From: Oscillospiraceae bacterium
GTDB taxonomy: Bacteria > Bacillota > Clostridia > Oscillospirales > Ruminococcaceae
Direction of reading: 5' to 3'
Assembly: GCA_022835495.1 (NCBI GenBank)
Contig: BQOK01000001.1
Location: 1,612,001 to 1,676,000, forward strand
Length of the DNA: 64,000 nt
Below, piece after piece: positions 1 through 9,143 of the stretch (positions are counted from its first letter, which is position 1; every line of letters begins with the position of its first letter). A model generated the notes under the pieces. That model was given only the letters and a program-made list of their open reading frames with translations, searched no databases and was not told the DNA's origin. Position numbers and translations under genes: made by a program.

Positions 1-682
1 GGCGCAGATGGACGCACTCGCACTTGAGGCAGCTGAAGAAGTTTTCGGCCACGGCGTTGTCATAGGGATCGCCCTTGCGGGACATGCTTTGCCGGATGCC
101 GAGGCTGGCGAGACGCTGACGGTAAGCGTAGGCGGCGTATTGGACGCCGCGGTCGGAGTGGAAGATGAGGCCGGGCAGAGGCTTGCGGCGCCGGACGGCC
201 ATGCCGAGGGCGGCGAGAGTGAGATTTGTGTCGATGCGGTCGGAGAAGGCGTAGCCGACGATCTGCTTTGTGCAAAGGTCTTTCACAACAGCGCAGTAGA
301 GCCAGCCCTCGCCGGTGGGGATATAGGTAATATCGCCGACCCATGCGGTGTCTGGCTTGTCAAAGGAGAAGCGGCGCGCAAGGAGATTGGGCGCGATGGG
401 GTGCGCGTGTCTTGAGTTGGTCGTGGCTTTGTAGGCACGCCTGCGCGTGGAGGAGATGTTCATCTCGTTCATCAGGCGGTGGATGCGCTTGCGCGAGCAG
501 GAAAGCTGCGGGCGGATCAGGTGATACAGGCTGTCCAGCCCAAGGGCGGGATAACGCTGGTGCAGGCTCAGCAGCCGGCGTTTCAGTTCCTGATCCTTCT
601 GCCGGCGCAAAGAGGGTTTGCGGCCCAGCCATTCGTAGTACCCGCTGCGGGAGACCTCCAGCAGTCGGCATACAAGTTCCAC
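1..682 (-). CDS. IS3-family transposase OrfB, partial (DDE integrase core)
   Basis: Same protein as the intact copy at 7954-8778, here missing its C-terminal end because the window stops. It carries the N-terminal HTH_21-like segment and the rve-type integrase core, with the first catalytic Asp in WVGDITYI and the second in HSDRGVQ. The Glu segment (DPYDNAVAENFF) is also present. It is normally made as an OrfAB fusion by -1 frameshifting at an A7 run near the end of orfA. Confidence 0.88.
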   Translation of the reverse strand, partial: MELVCRLLEVSRSGYYEWLGRKPSLRRQKDQELKRRLLSLHQRYPALGLDSLYHLIRPQLSCSRKRIHRLMNEMNISSTRRRAYKATTNSRHAHPIAPNLLARRFSFDKPDTAWVGDITYIPTGEGWLYCAVVKDLCTKQIVGYAFSDRIDTNLTLAALGMAVRRRKPLPGLIFHSDRGVQYAAYAYRQRLASLGIRQSMSRKGDPYDNAVAENFFSCLKCECVHLR

Positions 683-726
683 AGAGGCCCCCGCGCGGGC
701 CGTACGGATGTACCGGTACTTGTCCT

Positions 727-1047
727 CTATGGTTTGGAAAGTATGCCGACGGATTTTTTTAGGATGTCAATGACCCCGTCTTTCTCTTCAAGCTTCTTGC
801 GCAGTGCTCGAATCTCCGTCTCCAGTTCGCGCAGGCGTCTGGCGTCGCGGTTTTGGCGGTCAGCTTGCCCCGGCGATGGTGCGCCCGCCGCTTTCAGCCA
901 GCTGCGCAGCGTGTCGATGCAGATGCCGAGTTCCGCGGCCACCTCCCGGCTGGGCCGCCCCTGCTCGGTGACCATCCGCACTGCCCCCGCCTTGAAGGCC
1001 TCATCGTAACGCGGCGGCGCTGGGTGCTTTCGTTCTTTGGTTGACAT
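727..1047 (-). CDS. IS3-family transposase OrfA (HTH + leucine zipper)
   Basis: A 106-residue protein with an N-terminal helix-turn-helix (YDEAFKAGAVRMV, then EVAAELGI) and a C-terminal heptad coiled coil (RELETEIRALRKKLEEKDG) typical of IS3 OrfA proteins. These bind the IS ends and allow multimerisation. The minus-strand A7 run at about 753-759 lies in the frame context expected for -1 slippage into orfB. It is identical to the gene at 8823-9143. Confidence 0.9.
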   Translation of the reverse strand: MSTKERKHPAPPRYDEAFKAGAVRMVTEQGRPSREVAAELGICIDTLRSWLKAAGAPSPGQADRQNRDARRLRELETEIRALRKKLEEKDGVIDILKKSVGILSKP

Positions 1048-1110
1048 TTTTCATTACCCCTTTCCATTATACAGATTGTTTTTCTGTCCGGCAAATCGGG
1101 TATGGGGGCA

Positions 1111-1401
1111 CGGGTTTTCAAAGACCTTGACAAAAACAAGTTGCAGACCGTGGAAAGCCTGATAAAAAACGCCGCGTTCATGGCCGTTTCGCTGGAAGAG
1201 CTACAAGAAATCATCAACGCCGAAGGCTATGTTGTGGAGTACCAGAACGGCGAAAACCAGAAAGGCACGAAGCAGAGCGACGCGGTGAAAACCCATATAG
1301 CAATGACGAAAAACCATGCCGCAATCATTAAGCAGTTGACCGATCTTGTGCCGCCTGAAAAGAAAAAAGAAAGTAAATTGCAGGCGTTGAGGGACGAATA
1401 A
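1111..1401 (+). pseudogene. terS: Phage terminase small subunit (P27-like), 5' end lost to IS insertion
   Basis: The reading frame from the IS boundary reads RVFKDLDKNKLQTVESLIKN and ends with TAA overlapping the terL start by one base. The VVEYQNGENQKGTKQSDAV segment is typical of P27-family small terminases, which recognise phage DNA and regulate the large subunit. Family members usually have some 20 to 30 further N-terminal residues, which include the start codon and are missing here. The apparent ATG at 1102 belongs to the IS end. The loss should prevent normal packaging unless a second copy exists. Confidence 0.8.
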
Positions 1402-3053
1402 TGCCCTTTGCGAATTACATTTACGAATATTTTTCAGGTATTCAGAGCGGGAAATATACGGTTGGCAAATGGGTTCGGCTGATTTATGAAATCATCATAG
1501 CGGGGCTTGAACGGGGCGAATATTTCTTCAATGCGAAGAAGGCCAACAAAGCGATCAAGTTTATAGAAAACTTCTGTCACCATTGCGAAGGCCGCGAAGA
1601 CCTTTTGAAGCTGGAAGTATGGCAGAAGGCTTGTGTTTCCGTTATCTTCGGGATCGTGGACGCGGACGGCTTGCGCGTCTTCCGTGAAGTGTTTATTGTC
1701 ATAGGCCGGAAGAACGGCAAGACACTTTTTGCGTCGGCCATTATCGCATATATGGCGTATCTTGATGGAGAATACGGCGCGAAAATATATTGCCTTGCGC
1801 CGAAACTGGATCAAGCGGCCATTGTTTACGATAACTTTTACCAGATGTTGAAGAAAGAACCGGAGCTTGCGGAGCTGGCGAAAAAGCGGCGTTCCGATAT
1901 TTACATAGAGGACACGAACACGGTTGTTAAGCCGCTGGCGTTCAATGCAAAGAAAAGCGACGGCTTCAACCCGCATTTGGTCGTCAATGATGAGGTTGCA
2001 AGCTGGCGCGGCGACGGTGGTTTGAAGCAATACGAGGTTATGAAATCCGCGCTTGGCGCACGGCGGCAACCGCTGATCCTGTCCATTTCCACGGCGGGAT
2101 ACGAGAACGACGGCATTTACGATGAATTGATGAAGCGAAGCACGGCTTTCTTGAAAGGCAATAGCAAGGAACGCCGCCTTTTGCCGTTCCTCTACATGAT
2201 CGACGATGTAGAAAAATGGAACGATATTGAAGAGCTGAAGAAGGCAAACCCGAACATGGGCGTTTCCGTGTTCCCTGACTTCTTCCGCGAGGAAATAGCG
2301 GTTGCGGAAATGTCCGCAAGCAAAAAGGCCGAATTCCTGACGAAGTATTGCAATATCAAGCAGAATTCTTCTATTGCGTGGCTTGACGCGCACATAGTAG
2401 AAGGCGCAACGGCAGAAATCACGCTTGAAGACTTCCGGCATTCTTACGCCGTGGGCGGCATTGACCTTTCGCAGACAACAGACCTTACCGCGGCAACCGT
2501 CATTGTGGAGCGCGGCGGCAAGCTATACGCGTTCACACAATTCTTTATGCCTGCAAACCGCGTCGAGCGGGCAACGGCGATCGACGGCGTGCCCTATGAC
2601 ATATTTGTGAAAAAAGGCGTTGTTACCCTTTCCGGCGAAAACTATGTAGATTACAAAGATGTTTATAACTGGTTCGTCATGCTGAAAGAAAAATATGAAA
2701 TCTATGTGCTGAAAGTCGGGTATGACCGTTACAGCGCGCAATACCTGATTGACGACATGGCGGCATACGGCTTCCACATGGACGATGTTTTTCAGGGTGA
2801 AAACCTTGCGGGCGTGATCCGCGAGTTTGAAGGGATTTTGCTTGATGGCAATTTCAAAATACCGGATAACAGCTTGTTAAAGTCGCATTTCCTGAATGTA
2901 GCCTTAAAGCACAACATGGAAACGCGCAAGTTCCGGCCTGTCAAGATTGAACAGCGGGCGCGGATCGACGGCTTTGTATCAGTCATTGACGCAATGACCG
3001 TCCGGCAAAAATACTATAACGAAATCGGCGTAATGCTGAAAAATGCGGGGTGA
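1401..3053 (+). CDS. terL: Phage terminase large subunit
   Basis: A 550-residue packaging motor ATPase/nuclease of the Terminase_1 (HK97-like) family. The Walker A-like segment is GRKNGKT at about residues 102-108, the Walker B/catalytic Glu is VVNDE at about 194-198, and the coupling segment is STAGYE at about 230-235. The nuclease domain begins around the GGIDLSQTTDL motif near residue 352, with a later DRYSAQYLI segment. The ATG overlaps the terS stop, which implies translational coupling. Because terS is decapitated upstream, this gene may no longer be transcribed from its native promoter. Confidence 0.95.
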   Translation: MPFANYIYEYFSGIQSGKYTVGKWVRLIYEIIIAGLERGEYFFNAKKANKAIKFIENFCHHCEGREDLLKLEVWQKACVSVIFGIVDADGLRVFREVFIVIGRKNGKTLFASAIIAYMAYLDGEYGAKIYCLAPKLDQAAIVYDNFYQMLKKEPELAELAKKRRSDIYIEDTNTVVKPLAFNAKKSDGFNPHLVVNDEVASWRGDGGLKQYEVMKSALGARRQPLILSISTAGYENDGIYDELMKRSTAFLKGNSKERRLLPFLYMIDDVEKWNDIEELKKANPNMGVSVFPDFFREEIAVAEMSASKKAEFLTKYCNIKQNSSIAWLDAHIVEGATAEITLEDFRHSYAVGGIDLSQTTDLTAATVIVERGGKLYAFTQFFMPANRVERATAIDGVPYDIFVKKGVVTLSGENYVDYKDVYNWFVMLKEKYEIYVLKVGYDRYSAQYLIDDMAAYGFHMDDVFQGENLAGVIREFEGILLDGNFKIPDNSLLKSHFLNVALKHNMETRKFRPVKIEQRARIDGFVSVIDAMTVRQKYYNEIGVMLKNAG

Positions 3054-3061
3054 TTTGAAAA

Positions 3062-4297
3062 ATGGGAGTGTTTGAAACTATCTTCCGAAGGCCGCGGAAC
3101 AACCTTGTTCCAACGGGCTACTTCAAAATGCTAAACGGGTACACGCCCGTTTTCACAAACGCGCCCGAAAGTGTGTACGAAATGGAGATCACGCGGGCGG
3201 CTATTCATTCATTCGCTACTTTTTGTAGCAAATTGAAGCCGGAAATTACGGGGAGCGCGAAAAAGCACCTTGAACGAACATTGCAGTTCAGGCCGAACCC
3301 GTTTCAAGACACGACAAAGTTTCTTTACAGGCTGGCGACAATCCTTGCCGTGAATAACACGGCTTTTATTGTGCCTCTTGAAGACGAATTCGGCGGCATA
3401 GCGGGTTATTATCCCCTATTGCCGCAGAATTGCGAGGTTTTAGAGGTCGGCGGCGCGCCCTTCTTGCGTTACACCTTTTCCAACGGACAGCGGGCGGCGA
3501 TCGAGTTTGACCGCGTGGGGATTTTGACGCAATTTCAATATTCAGACGATTTTTTCGGAGAGGACAACCGCGCCTTGCGGCCAACAATGCAGTTGATCCA
3601 TGCGAACAATCAGGGCATTATAAACGGCGTTAAAAATTCGGCTTCGATCCGGTTCCTTGCCCGTATCGCTAACATGCTTTCGCCGGAGGACATAAAGAAG
3701 GAGCGGGAACGCTTCACCGAAGACAACCTTTCCGCGGACAATCAAAGCGGAATGATTATCTACGATCAGAAATTCGCAGATGTAAAACAGGTTGATAGCA
3801 AGCCCTTCACCGTCAACGCGGTTCAAATGGGGCAGATTAACGAAAATGTGTTTAACTACTTCGGCACTTCGGCGGGGATCATTCAAAACAAATACACCGA
3901 AGACGAATGGAACGCGTATTACGAAGGGAAAATAGAGCCTTTCGCCCTGCAATTATCCCTTGTCATGTCAAACATGACCTTTACGCCGCGGGAAATCGCC
4001 CATGGAAACGCAATCGTGTTCACCGCGAACAGGCTTCAATATGCAAGCAATCAAACGAAGCTGAACATTTCAACACAGCTTTTCGATCGCGGGTTGCTGA
4101 ACCGAAACGGCGTTATGGACATTTGGAACATGGCGCATGTGGAGGGCGGCGAAAAATACTATATCCGCAAGGAATACACCGAAGTTTCACAGCTTGGAAA
4201 GGAGGCGAACACAAATGCCGGTAATGAAGGATCGGGAATATCGGTCGATGGTGCTTCCGTTGACGGCGGCGGCGAAGAAGGCGACGAAGAGGTTTGA
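3062..4297 (+). CDS. Phage portal protein (HK97 gp3-like)
   Basis: A 411-residue portal protein that forms the dodecameric DNA entry vertex of the capsid. The N-terminal half has the family pattern of a NPNPFQDT-like segment (RPNPFQDTTKFLYR) and a PLLPQNCEV segment. The central part contains the FNYFGTSAGIIQNKYTEDEWNAYY region, which corresponds to the tunnel/clip part of HK97 portals. The C-terminus is low-complexity Gly/Asp/Glu. It starts 8 nt after terL and its last 83 nt overlap the protease gene in another frame, an arrangement common in this phage class. Confidence 0.92.
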   Translation: MGVFETIFRRPRNNLVPTGYFKMLNGYTPVFTNAPESVYEMEITRAAIHSFATFCSKLKPEITGSAKKHLERTLQFRPNPFQDTTKFLYRLATILAVNNTAFIVPLEDEFGGIAGYYPLLPQNCEVLEVGGAPFLRYTFSNGQRAAIEFDRVGILTQFQYSDDFFGEDNRALRPTMQLIHANNQGIINGVKNSASIRFLARIANMLSPEDIKKERERFTEDNLSADNQSGMIIYDQKFADVKQVDSKPFTVNAVQMGQINENVFNYFGTSAGIIQNKYTEDEWNAYYEGKIEPFALQLSLVMSNMTFTPREIAHGNAIVFTANRLQYASNQTKLNISTQLFDRGLLNRNGVMDIWNMAHVEGGEKYYIRKEYTEVSQLGKEANTNAGNEGSGISVDGASVDGGGEEGDEEV

Positions 4298-4820
4298 CAG
4301 CGAATTCTATGTAGAAGGTTATGCAACCACCTTCAACAAGCCGTATCTTCTCTATGAGTTCGACGGGGTGCAATACTTTGAAGTCATAGACCGGAACGCG
4401 CTTGTTGGCGCGGACATGTCCGATGTTATCATGCAATACAACCACGAAGGCAAGGTGCTTGCCCGACAATCGAATAAAACGCTTGGAATAGAGGCCGACG
4501 AAAGCGGCCTCTTTACTTTTGCCGATTTATCGAAAAGCCGTGCCGCACAAGACCTTTACGAAGAGATCAACAACGGCTTAATTACAAAAATGTCGTGGGC
4601 GTTCAAGGTTTTAGAAGACGCATACGACAGGGACACGCACACAAGAACCATTTTGAAGATCAAGAAGGTTTACGATGTTTCGGCGGTATCTTACCCCGCA
4701 AACAGCGATACCGAAATATCCGCGCGTTCTTTCTTCGACGGAGTGATCGAAGCAGAGAGGCGGGAGGCGTTAGCGCGGAAAGCACAGCTATTAAAACTAA
4801 AAATCATGTTGGAGGTATGA
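4215..4820 (+). CDS. HK97-type prohead protease
   Basis: A 201-residue peptidase U35 homologue that matures the procapsid by cleaving the capsid delta domain. The conserved His lies in DVIMQYNHEG and the Ser in KMSWAFKV, with the family's VYDVSAVSYPANSDTEI segment after it. I chose the ATG at 4215 because AAAGGAGG lies about 10 nt upstream. A longer in-frame extension reaches 4137 but would sit deep in the portal gene. It lies directly before the capsid gene it processes. Confidence 0.92.
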   Translation: MPVMKDREYRSMVLPLTAAAKKATKRFDSEFYVEGYATTFNKPYLLYEFDGVQYFEVIDRNALVGADMSDVIMQYNHEGKVLARQSNKTLGIEADESGLFTFADLSKSRAAQDLYEEINNGLITKMSWAFKVLEDAYDRDTHTRTILKIKKVYDVSAVSYPANSDTEISARSFFDGVIEAERREALARKAQLLKLKIMLEV

Positions 4821-4824
4821 CACT

Positions 4825-6033
4825 ATGAACAGATTACAGGAAATTGAAGCCCGCCTTGCCGCGATTGCGAACGAGATCGAGCAGAGAGGCGCGGAGCTGA
4901 CCGCGGAGCAGTTGACCGCGTTTGAAACCGAAGTGAACAACCTGAAAACCGAGCGGGCGGGGCTGATGGCCGCCGCCGAACAGCGCAACAACCTTCTGAA
5001 TTCCATTGCGGAGGGCAGAAGCGGCGGCGCGGTTGTCCGCACCTTCCCTTCCCCCTCTTCCCCCGCAGGCGGTGAACAGAGGAACGAAGCTGATCCGCTG
5101 GACAGCATGGAATATCGCCGCGCATTTATGGCATACGCCCTTCGCGGCACGCCTATTCCCGCAGAGTTCCGCACGGACGCTGTTTCCAAAACCGCGGACA
5201 ATGGCGCGGTGATCCCGACAACCATTCTTAACCGGATCGTCGAGAAAATGGAGGCCGTGGGAATGATCCTTCCCCTTGTGACGCGCACCGCGTACAAGGG
5301 CGGCGTTTCTATCCCTACTTCCAGCGCGAAGCCCGTTGCCTCTTGGGTAGCGGAAGGCGCAGGGAGCGACAAGCAGAAGAAGACCACGGGAAGCATTACT
5401 TTTGCTTACCACAAGTTGCGTTGCGCCGTGGCCGTATCCATTGAAGTGGACACAATGGCACTTTCGGCCTTTGAAAATACCCTTGTCAACAATGTTGTCG
5501 AGGCTATGACGAAGGCAACCGAACAGGCCATTGTATCCGGCACGGGTAGCGGACAGCCGAAGGGCATTCTTACCGAAACCCCGAACGAGGGGCAGAAGAT
5601 CGAGAGCGACACGCCCACATACGAAGACCTTGTGAACGCCGAAGCCGCATTGCCGCAGGCATACGAAAACGGCGCGGTGTGGTGCATGGCAAAGAAAACC
5701 TTTATGCAGTATTACGGCCTTGTCGATGAAACCGGACAGCCCGTAGGCCGTGTGAATTACGGCATTGCAGGCAAGCCGGAACGCGCCTTGCTTGGCCGCC
5801 CCGTCATTTGTTGCGACTATGTGCCTTCCGTGGCAACCGCGGCGAAGGGCGGCGCGTATGCGTTCCTGTTCAACTTCAAGGACTATGTGCTGAACACCAA
5901 TTACACCATGACCGTGAAGAAGTACGAGGACAACGACACGGACGACATGGTAACGAAGGCGATCATGCTTGTTGACGGCAAGGTGATTGACAAGAATTCC
6001 CTTGTTGTCGTCGCAAAGGCCGCAGGCGCGTAA
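4825..6033 (+). CDS. Major capsid protein (HK97 gp5-like)
   Basis: A 402-residue capsid protein. The first ~65 residues form a charged coiled coil (start MNRLQEIEARLAAIANEIEQ) that fits the scaffolding delta domain removed by the protease. A Ser/Pro-rich linker (FPSPSSPAGGEQ) leads into the HK97 fold with recognisable segments such as GAVIPTTILNRI, SIEVDTMALSAFENTLV and GTGSGQPKGIL. It follows the protease after 4 nt. Confidence 0.95.
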   Translation: MNRLQEIEARLAAIANEIEQRGAELTAEQLTAFETEVNNLKTERAGLMAAAEQRNNLLNSIAEGRSGGAVVRTFPSPSSPAGGEQRNEADPLDSMEYRRAFMAYALRGTPIPAEFRTDAVSKTADNGAVIPTTILNRIVEKMEAVGMILPLVTRTAYKGGVSIPTSSAKPVASWVAEGAGSDKQKKTTGSITFAYHKLRCAVAVSIEVDTMALSAFENTLVNNVVEAMTKATEQAIVSGTGSGQPKGILTETPNEGQKIESDTPTYEDLVNAEAALPQAYENGAVWCMAKKTFMQYYGLVDETGQPVGRVNYGIAGKPERALLGRPVICCDYVPSVATAAKGGAYAFLFNFKDYVLNTNYTMTVKKYEDNDTDDMVTKAIMLVDGKVIDKNSLVVVAKAAGA

Positions 6034-6050
6034 TTCGGGAGGGATAAACC

Positions 6051-6347
6051 ATGCTTGACAAGGTGAAAAACGCCTTACGCGTAAAAACGGCGGCTTTCGA
6101 CGATGAAATACAAGACCTGATCGACGCTTGCAAAGCGGATTTGCGCCTTGTCGGTGTGAATGTTCCGGAGGATACGCCCGCCGAAGGCAAAGAGGCCGCG
6201 GCGGGCGATCCCCTTATCACGCGGGCGATTGTCCTTTACGCAAAGGCAAACTTCGGATATTCCGAAGACAGCGAGAAATACCGCGCGGCCTATGATTACT
6301 TGAAATGTTCTTTGAGTTTGGCGGGTGATTATCATGCGTTGGGGTGA
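6051..6347 (+). CDS. Head-tail connector (gp6-like adaptor)
   Basis: A 98-residue, mostly helical protein with the N-terminal pattern MLDKVKNALRVKTAAFDDEI and an ITRAIVLYAKANFG segment. This is typical of the gp6/gp15-type DNA packaging connector that sits under the portal. Position directly after the capsid gene supports the call. Its end overlaps the next gene by 14 nt. Confidence 0.8.
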   Translation: MLDKVKNALRVKTAAFDDEIQDLIDACKADLRLVGVNVPEDTPAEGKEAAAGDPLITRAIVLYAKANFGYSEDSEKYRAAYDYLKCSLSLAGDYHALG

Positions 6348-6705
6348 TGAAATTACCTTGATCGCGCAGAAGCCGCCCGACGAAGCGGTAAACGCAAACG
6401 GGTTCCAGAATGAGCCGGAAGAAGCGCGGAAATCCATTTTTTGCAATGTGAAATCTGCGGGTTATTCCGAGTTCTACAAGGCCGCGCAAGCGGGCTTTCA
6501 AGTGGAATTGAAGGTTGATGTTTACACGGAAGAATACGAGGGGCAACAGGCCGCGGAGCTGAACGGGAAGCGGTACAGGGTTTTGAAAACCTATGTCAAC
6601 AAAAGCGGAGAAATTACCGAATTGACGCTTTCCGATCTTCCGGTCGAAGAAAGCGAAGAACCGGACAGCGGCGCGGAAGGAGGCGGCGGCAATGGCGCGG
6701 TTTGA
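6334..6705 (+). CDS. Phage head closure / head-tail adaptor protein
   Basis: A 123-residue beta-rich protein (MRWGDEITLIAQKPPDEA, GKRYRVLKTYVNKSGEITEL) matching the SPP1 gp16-like head closure family by pattern and gene position. It should close the portal channel and bind the tail terminator. The ATG at 6334 is chosen; a GTG at 6325 is an alternative in the same frame. The C-terminus is acidic and Gly-rich. It overlaps both neighbours by 14 nt. Confidence 0.78.
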   Translation: MRWGDEITLIAQKPPDEAVNANGFQNEPEEARKSIFCNVKSAGYSEFYKAAQAGFQVELKVDVYTEEYEGQQAAELNGKRYRVLKTYVNKSGEITELTLSDLPVEESEEPDSGAEGGGGNGAV

Positions 6706-7099
6706 GGTATCCGGAATTGAAGCGGCGCAGGAAGCGTTTTTGCGCCGGAGCGAGCGGGCGACGAAGGCCGTTCCGAAGATGTTAAAAGCTGGCGGCGCGG
6801 TGCTTGTGAAGGCCGAACAGGAGGAAATACGGCGCACATTTACAAGTAACCGTGTTACTGGCGATCTTGCAAATTCTATCAAATGCACCGCCGTAAAGAA
6901 GCGGGGTTCGGGGCAATGCGTGGAAGTGTACCCGCACGGGAAAAACCGCCGCGGGGAGCGGAACGCAACCGTTGGCTTTGTCCACCAATACGGGCGAACC
7001 AACATGCCCGCGCGCCCGTGGTTCACGCGTTCGCACCAGAAGGCAACGCCGGAAGTTCAAGCGGCTATGCGGCAGGCATGGGAGGACGAACAGGAATGA
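6692..7099 (+). CDS. HK97 gp10-like tail completion protein
   Basis: A 135-residue protein starting MARFEVSGIEAAQEAFLRRS with the conserved VGFVHQYGRTNMPARPWF segment of the HK97 gp10 family, which works at the head-tail junction. The start overlaps the head closure gene by 14 nt and the stop overlaps the next start as ATGA. Spacing and order fit a structural operon. Confidence 0.85.
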   Translation: MARFEVSGIEAAQEAFLRRSERATKAVPKMLKAGGAVLVKAEQEEIRRTFTSNRVTGDLANSIKCTAVKKRGSGQCVEVYPHGKNRRGERNATVGFVHQYGRTNMPARPWFTRSHQKATPEVQAAMRQAWEDEQE

Positions 7100-7440
7100 T
7101 AGATACAGTTGACCGCCTGTTAAAATCCACGCTTGACGCGCTTTGCCCGAATGTGGCGCGCCTCTTCTTCCGCGGGAAGGCTGGTACATATATCACATAT
7201 CAGCTTGTTTCTTCGGAAGATATGGCCGCCGCAGACGACGAAACGCACGGCACGGAATACACATACAGGGTTGATATTTACTCGAAACGCGATTATATCG
7301 CCCTTTTGCGCCGTGTGAAGCAGGCGTTGAAGGCGGCGGGCTTTTACGGGCTTGTAATTGATCCGGAAGTGTACGAGAGGGACACGGGGTTTTACCATGT
7401 CCCGATTGAAGCGAAATATTACGAACAAACGGAGGTATAA
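7096..7440 (+). CDS. Probable tail terminator/joining protein
   Basis: A 114-residue protein (MIDTVDRLLKSTLDALCPNV...). Its position between gp10-like and major tail genes, and a central HGTEYTYRVDIYSK segment followed by a helix (LLRRVKQALKAAGF), resemble tail terminator proteins that end tube polymerisation. A longer frame reaches back to 6883 inside the preceding gene. The ATG at 7096 overlaps that gene's stop as ATGA and is preferred. The family assignment rests mainly on context. Confidence 0.7.
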   Translation: MIDTVDRLLKSTLDALCPNVARLFFRGKAGTYITYQLVSSEDMAAADDETHGTEYTYRVDIYSKRDYIALLRRVKQALKAAGFYGLVIDPEVYERDTGFYHVPIEAKYYEQTEV

Positions 7441-7953
7441 AAACTATGGCAACTATTGGTTTACGCGATCTTTACCGCGCGCCGATCACCGTGGGCGAAG
7501 ATGGCGAAGAAACATACGGAACGCCCGTGCGCATGGCGAAGGCCATTAGCGCGGAAATGTCCGTAGAGGTAGCGGAAGCGATCCTTTACGCGGACGACGG
7601 CGCGGACGAAGTGGTAAAAGAATTCGTTTCCGGAGAGCTGACGCTGAATGTAAACGATCTTATGCCCGCCGATCTTGCGGCCATTTTGGGGCAGACGCAG
7701 GACGACGATCAGGTTGTATATGCGGGAGAAAACGACGATCCCCCGTATATGGCAATCGGCTTCCGCGCGAAGAAGGCGAACGGCATGTATAAGTATATTT
7801 GGCTTTACAAGGTGAAGTTTGCTATTCCTTCGGAGAGTTACCAGACGAAGGGCGATAGTATCGAATTCACCACGCTGTGCCCTTCCCGGTTTCGTGGACA
7901 GTAAAAATGAAGAAAAAACAGAAAGAAACGCAGGATATCTTGTCGTATCACAC

Positions 7954-8778
7954 TCAGGCGGCGGGATGCTCAGACAAGGCACGCGCAAAGGCATCCGGAG
8001 GACGCCAGCCAATAGAGGAATGCGGGCGCACTGGGTTGTAAAAGGTCTCGATATAAGCGAAGACGTCTGCCATGGCTTGTGCCCTTGAGGCGAAATGGCG
8101 CAGATGGACGCACTCGCACTTGAGGCAGCTGAAGAAGTTTTCGGCCACGGCGTTGTCATAGGGATCGCCCTTGCGGGACATGCTTTGCCGGATGCCGAGG
8201 CTGGCGAGACGCTGACGGTAAGCGTAGGCGGCGTATTGGACGCCGCGGTCGGAGTGGAAGATGAGGCCGGGCAGAGGCTTGCGGCGCCGGACGGCCATGC
8301 CGAGGGCGGCGAGAGTGAGATTTGTGTCGATGCGGTCGGAGAAGGCGTAGCCGACGATCTGCTTTGTGCAAAGGTCTTTCACAACAGCGCAGTAGAGCCA
8401 GCCCTCGCCGGTGGGGATATAGGTAATATCGCCGACCCATGCGGTGTCTGGCTTGTCAAAGGAGAAGCGGCGCGCAAGGAGATTGGGCGCGATGGGGTGC
8501 GCGTGTCTTGAGTTGGTCGTGGCTTTGTAGGCACGCCTGCGCGTGGAGGAGATGTTCATCTCGTTCATCAGGCGGTGGATGCGCTTGCGCGAGCAGGAAA
8601 GCTGCGGGCGGATCAGGTGATACAGGCTGTCCAGCCCAAGGGCGGGATAACGCTGGTGCAGGCTCAGCAGCCGGCGTTTCAGTTCCTGATCCTTCTGCCG
8701 GCGCAAAGAGGGTTTGCGGCCCAGCCATTCGTAGTACCCGCTGCGGGAGACCTCCAGCAGTCGGCATACAAGTTCCAC
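7954..8778 (-). CDS. IS3-family transposase OrfB (DDE integrase)
   Basis: A 274-residue segment starting from an internal ATG; functionally it is the C-terminal part of an OrfAB fusion. It has an N-terminal HTH_21-like region (SRSGYYEWLGRKPS, LGLDSLYHLIRPQL) and the rve core with catalytic Asp in WVGDITYIPT, Asp in IFHSDRGVQYA and Glu in NAVAENFFSCLK, giving the DD(35)E layout. The frame upstream of the ATG stays open back to the slippery A7 run in orfA. A -1 shift there yields KKIRRHTFQTIEDKYRYIRT before joining this ORF. Confidence 0.93.
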   Translation of the reverse strand: MELVCRLLEVSRSGYYEWLGRKPSLRRQKDQELKRRLLSLHQRYPALGLDSLYHLIRPQLSCSRKRIHRLMNEMNISSTRRRAYKATTNSRHAHPIAPNLLARRFSFDKPDTAWVGDITYIPTGEGWLYCAVVKDLCTKQIVGYAFSDRIDTNLTLAALGMAVRRRKPLPGLIFHSDRGVQYAAYAYRQRLASLGIRQSMSRKGDPYDNAVAENFFSCLKCECVHLRHFASRAQAMADVFAYIETFYNPVRPHSSIGWRPPDAFARALSEHPAA

Positions 8779-8822
8779 AGAGGCCCCCGCGCGGGCCGTA
8801 CGGATGTACCGGTACTTGTCCT

Positions 8823-9143
8823 CTATGGTTTGGAAAGTATGCCGACGGATTTTTTTAGGATGTCAATGACCCCGTCTTTCTCTTCAAGCTTCTTGCGCAG
8901 TGCTCGAATCTCCGTCTCCAGTTCGCGCAGGCGTCTGGCGTCGCGGTTTTGGCGGTCAGCTTGCCCCGGCGATGGTGCGCCCGCCGCTTTCAGCCAGCTG
9001 CGCAGCGTGTCGATGCAGATGCCGAGTTCCGCGGCCACCTCCCGGCTGGGCCGCCCCTGCTCGGTGACCATCCGCACTGCCCCCGCCTTGAAGGCCTCAT
9101 CGTAACGCGGCGGCGCTGGGTGCTTTCGTTCTTTGGTTGACAT
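8823..9143 (-). CDS. IS3-family transposase OrfA
   Basis: A 106-residue DNA-binding and dimerisation subunit with a helix-turn-helix at about residues 15-55 (REVAAELGICIDTLRSWLKA) and a leucine-zipper-like coiled coil at about 68-95. It is identical to the copy at 727-1047. Its 3' end holds the minus-strand run CTAAAAAAATCC (plus positions about 8845-8856), the expected -1 frameshift site producing OrfAB. Confidence 0.92.
   Translation of the reverse strand: MSTKERKHPAPPRYDEAFKAGAVRMVTEQGRPSREVAAELGICIDTLRSWLKAAGAPSPGQADRQNRDARRLRELETEIRALRKKLEEKDGVIDILKKSVGILSKP

Larger units (their letters stand above)
1..1110 (-). mobile_element. IS3-family insertion sequence, copy 1 (cut by window edge)
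   Basis: Positions 1 to 1110 match 8097 to 9206 with no difference I could find. The right end, about 1110, ends in CA and resembles the inverse of the left end of copy 2. The left end of this copy is outside the window. It sits directly against a terminase small subunit gene that has lost its start. It encodes orfA and orfB on the minus strand. Confidence 0.9.
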
